Shown here: one piece after another, positions 5,449 to 7,467 of the stretch | Layout: every line of letters begins with the position of its first letter | Position numbering within the stretch: the first letter of the stretch is position 1 | Assembly (NCBI GenBank): GCA_002424645.1 | Contig: DIKU01000089.1 | Span: 5,540-13,006, forward strand | From: Pelobacter sp. UBA5610 | GTDB taxonomy: Bacteria; Desulfobacterota; Desulfuromonadia; Desulfuromonadales; Syntrophotaleaceae | Direction: 5' to 3' | Length of the DNA stretch: 7,467 nt | Translations under genes and position numbers: made by a program | The notes under the pieces: generated by a model | The model's input: the letters and a program-made list of their open reading frames with translations, nothing else | What the model was told of the DNA's origin: nothing | The model's database searches: none

Positions 5449-6306
5449 ATGAGGCGCTCTATGGTGTTTATGCTGTTAGTGATGCTCGCGGGACTGCTCT
5501 CCGGTGGGCAGGTTCTGGCAGCCGATGAGCTTCTAACCGCAAATGACGAGCCCGTAATCGAGGCGGGTAGCGCGGCGTCGGACGAGTCCTCCGCAGCTTT
5601 GGAAGAAGTCACTGCAGAGGTGGAGCCTGTTACCGGTGCCGTAGCGGACGAAGGCGAGTTTACCGGCGAAGACGATTTCACGAACGGAGATATTGAGACT
5701 CTTGCGGTCTTTGATCCGATTGAGCCGTTTAACCGGGGGATGTTCTGGCTCAATGACAAATTGTATCTTTACCTGTTCAAGCCCATTGCGCGCGGGTATC
5801 GGGTGGTGCCTGAGCCGGCTCGCGAGTCGGTGTCCAACTTTTTCTCCAACCTGGGAACACCCGTGCGATTTGCCAACTCGCTGCTTCAGCTAAAAATGGA
5901 GGATGCGGGTACTGAGCTTGGCCGCCTGGTTATCAATTCGACGCTGGGTATCGGTGGTTTGTTCGATCCGGCCAAGGCTTGGTTTGATCTTGAGAGAAAA
6001 GAAGAAGATTTTGGTCAGACCCTCGGCAACTACGGCGTCGGTTCGGGGTTTTATATCGTCTGGCCGATCTTGGGGCCCTCCAATACACGTGACACGGTCG
6101 GAATGGTCGGCGACTTTTTCCTTGATCCTCTGCACTATATTGAAATGAAGCCTGTGGAGCGGGTTGGCTTGACGGCTCTGGATAAAGAAACCGATCTTTC
6201 GCTGGATAAGGATACCTACGAAAGTATCAAGCAGGAATCCCTTGACCCCTATTTATACGTCCGGAATGCTTATGAGCAATACCGTGACGGCAAGATCAAG
6301 AAATAA
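5449..6306 (+). CDS. mlaA: Outer-membrane phospholipid-removal protein MlaA (VacJ family)
   Basis: A 285-residue VacJ/MlaA family protein. In the known pathway MlaA sits in the outer membrane, removes phospholipids from the outer leaflet and hands them to MlaC. The domain starts near residue 88 with the family motif DPIEPFNR (89-96) and continues through NFFSNLGTPVRFAN, INSTLGIGGLFDPA (162-175) and EDFGQTLGNYGVGSG (186-200) to GPSNTRD. The N-terminus is a signal peptide that looks like a signal peptidase I type (cleavage near Ala24/Ala25). There is no lipobox and no cysteine in the protein, whereas E. coli MlaA is a lipoprotein. Residues 26-87 form an acidic, low-complexity linker that makes it longer than the 251-residue E. 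coli protein. GGAGG lies eight bases before the ATG. In E. coli mlaA is encoded apart from the transporter; here it sits between mlaD and mlaC. Confidence 0.94.
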   Translation: MRRSMVFMLLVMLAGLLSGGQVLAADELLTANDEPVIEAGSAASDESSAALEEVTAEVEPVTGAVADEGEFTGEDDFTNGDIETLAVFDPIEPFNRGMFWLNDKLYLYLFKPIARGYRVVPEPARESVSNFFSNLGTPVRFANSLLQLKMEDAGTELGRLVINSTLGIGGLFDPAKAWFDLERKEEDFGQTLGNYGVGSGFYIVWPILGPSNTRDTVGMVGDFFLDPLHYIEMKPVERVGLTALDKETDLSLDKDTYESIKQESLDPYLYVRNAYEQYRDGKIKK

Positions 6307-6318
6307 AGGAGTGCAGCA

Positions 6319-6957
6319 ATGAAAATCAGGAATTATCTACTGTTTATCCTGATGTTTGCGGTATTCGGATGGGCGAAGCCGGTAATGGCCGTTTCCGGTC
6401 CGACGGCCCAACTGCGTGTAACTCTCGACAAGATTGTTGAAGTGTTGCGCAATAAGGAACTGTCTCAGGATGCCATTCTTGACAAGGTTGAAGTTCTGGT
6501 TCGATCCAAGTTCGATTTCGAGGCCATGTCCCAAAGGACTCTTGGGGTCAACTGGAAAAATGCCACACCGAAACAGAGGGCGCGCTTTATAGCGCTGTTC
6601 TCGCAGTTGTTGGAAGACACCTATCGCCTGAGAATTCGCAATTATACCTACCAGGATGAACGCGTCGAGTATATCGGCGAAAATGTGAGTGGCACGCGGG
6701 GACAAGTTGATACTCTCGTGATTGCCAACAAGGAAATCCCGGTGAGCTACCGTGTGCGTCTCAAGGGGAACGAATGGCTGGTATACGACGTGATTGTCGA
6801 AGAGGTCAGTCTGATCAGTAACTATCGCAGCAGCTATAACGAAATCATCCGGCAGGAGGGATTTGACGGGCTTCTCAAGCGCCTTGAAGAAAAGGTGAAA
6901 GAGCTGAAGACCGCCATTAATGCCAAGCCCGCATCTGTGAAAGGGCAGAGCGTGTGA
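6319..6957 (+). CDS. mlaC: Periplasmic phospholipid-binding protein MlaC (Ttg2D family)
   Basis: A 212-residue secreted protein. A signal peptide covers residues 1-24 (hydrophobic core YLLFILMFAVFGWA, cleavage after VMA). The mature part has the MlaC/toluene-tolerance Ttg2D signature WLVYDVIVEEVSLISNYRSS (153-172) and the earlier FDFEAMSQRTLG (65-76). Length matches E. coli MlaC (211). It carries one phospholipid between MlaA at the outer membrane and MlaD at the inner membrane. AAGGAG begins on the last base of the mlaA stop codon and ends seven bases before the ATG, giving a gap of 12 bases between the genes. The end overlaps the next gene by four bases (GTGA). The C-terminal tail (about 185-212) is lysine-rich and probably helical. 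Confidence 0.95.
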   Translation: MKIRNYLLFILMFAVFGWAKPVMAVSGPTAQLRVTLDKIVEVLRNKELSQDAILDKVEVLVRSKFDFEAMSQRTLGVNWKNATPKQRARFIALFSQLLEDTYRLRIRNYTYQDERVEYIGENVSGTRGQVDTLVIANKEIPVSYRVRLKGNEWLVYDVIVEEVSLISNYRSSYNEIIRQEGFDGLLKRLEEKVKELKTAINAKPASVKGQSV

Positions 6958-7445
6958 CCACCTTGGATATAGATGGCTCTGCTTGCGGAAAGGATGGTTC
7001 TTCGGCGGAATTGCGGATGAACCTGGAGCAACTGCAAATATTCGGCGATCATGATCTGAACTGCCTGTTGCCTTATTTGAAGTGTCGCAACATCAATGCA
7101 GGTCAAACTCTGTGGCAGGAGGGCCAGTCGGGGCACTATCTGGCTTTGATCCTATCCGGCCATCTCGAAGCGAAAAAAGATACGGAATTTCCGGGTAAGC
7201 AGGTTGTCGTTGCCGTATTCGGGCCCGGAGCCGTTGTCGGGGAATTGTCTTTTCTGGATAGAAGCCCCCGTGCCGTGAGTGTCGTAGCGCTTGAAGATAC
7301 CAAACTGGCGGTGATCAGCCATGATGATTTCGGTCGGCTTGTCACGGATCATCCAGCTTTGGGAATGAAGGTTTACCGCACCATAATGTTGGCGCTCGCG
7401 ACGCGGCTTAAAAAGTCCTATGAGCGTCTGGCTTCTATCTTCTGA
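6954..7445 (+). CDS. Stand-alone cyclic-nucleotide-binding domain protein in the mla operon
   Basis: A 163-residue soluble protein with one cNMP-binding domain (about residues 23-143) and no second domain. The beta-roll starts with LEQLQIFGDHDLNCLLPYL, followed by the GQTLWQEGQSGHYLALILSG block. The phosphate-binding cassette reads GELSFLDRSPRAVSVVAL: Glu97 and Arg106 are at the positions that contact ribose and phosphate in CRP and protein kinase A, so ligand binding looks possible. The C-terminal 20 residues form a basic helix, and no helix-turn-helix follows, so it is not a Crp/Fnr transcription factor. The GTG start overlaps the mlaC stop as GTGA and follows AAAGGG at eight bases; an ATG at 7017-7019, just before the domain, is an alternative. 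No signal peptide, hence cytoplasmic. The position, where E. coli has mlaB, suggests a regulatory partner of MlaEF; this is inference. Confidence 0.88.
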   Translation: MTTLDIDGSACGKDGSSAELRMNLEQLQIFGDHDLNCLLPYLKCRNINAGQTLWQEGQSGHYLALILSGHLEAKKDTEFPGKQVVVAVFGPGAVVGELSFLDRSPRAVSVVALEDTKLAVISHDDFGRLVTDHPALGMKVYRTIMLALATRLKKSYERLASIF

Positions 7446-7458
7446 TAATGGTAAGAGT

Positions 7459-7467
7459 ATGAATAAA
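7459..7467 (+). CDS. Possible start of the next gene (three codons)
   Basis: ATGAATAAA follows GGTAAGAG, a weak Shine-Dalgarno-like sequence, 13 bases after the stop of the cNMP-binding protein. The Met-Asn-Lys start and the close spacing fit another gene of the same operon, but only three codons are visible and nothing can be said about the product. Confidence 0.3.

Noticed and set aside
6398..6404. A third GTCCGAC heptamer
   Set aside because: It is inside mlaC coding sequence and has no partner box or promoter near it; a chance match.

Overview
The window looks like chromosomal DNA from a Gram-negative, respiring bacterium, most plausibly of the Desulfuromonadales (Geobacter/Pelobacter/Desulfuromonas-like). 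The clues are a Wolinella/Geobacter-type succinate dehydrogenase/fumarate reductase in C-A-B order with a single five-helix dihaem cytochrome b, a compact mla operon that includes mlaA, moderate-to-high GC, and frequent GGAGG ribosome binding sites. The genus cannot be fixed from sequence alone. I see no mobile element, CRISPR array, tRNA or rRNA.

Left part (1-2667, minus strand): sdhC, sdhA and the first 19 codons of sdhB form a tight operon. sdhC and sdhA are 10 bases apart, and sdhA and sdhB share a TAATG stop/start overlap. Together they encode the membrane-bound complex II that exchanges electrons between succinate/fumarate and the quinone pool.

Middle (2668-3300): a 633-base divergent intergenic region with no convincing ordinary gene. 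It holds a candidate minus-strand promoter for sdhCAB that would give a leader of about 330 nt. Just upstream of sdhC is a possible 18-codon leader ORF with a strong Shine-Dalgarno-like sequence. On the mla side an extended -10 box is followed by a striking operator-like pair of GTCCGAC palindromes exactly 21 bp apart, then by a possible 37-codon ORF coupled to mlaE.

Right part (3301-7467, plus strand): mlaE, mlaF, mlaD, mlaA, mlaC and a stand-alone cyclic-nucleotide-binding protein read as one operon, with the first codons of a possible further gene at the edge. MlaE (permease), MlaF (ATPase) and MlaD (MCE ring) form the inner-membrane phospholipid transporter, MlaC is the periplasmic carrier and MlaA the outer-membrane component. 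In E. coli mlaA lies elsewhere and the operon ends with mlaB, a STAS subunit that supports MlaF. Here no STAS gene is present in the window and the slot after mlaC holds a cNMP-binding-domain protein that retains the ligand-contact residues and has no DNA-binding domain. The most interesting hypothesis in the window is therefore a phospholipid-transport ABC system under nucleotide second-messenger control.

The only sizeable gap in the mla operon (86 nt between mlaE and mlaF) holds a terminator-like hairpin and a small stem that would mask the mlaF ribosome binding site, so expression of the permease and ATPase may be set separately.
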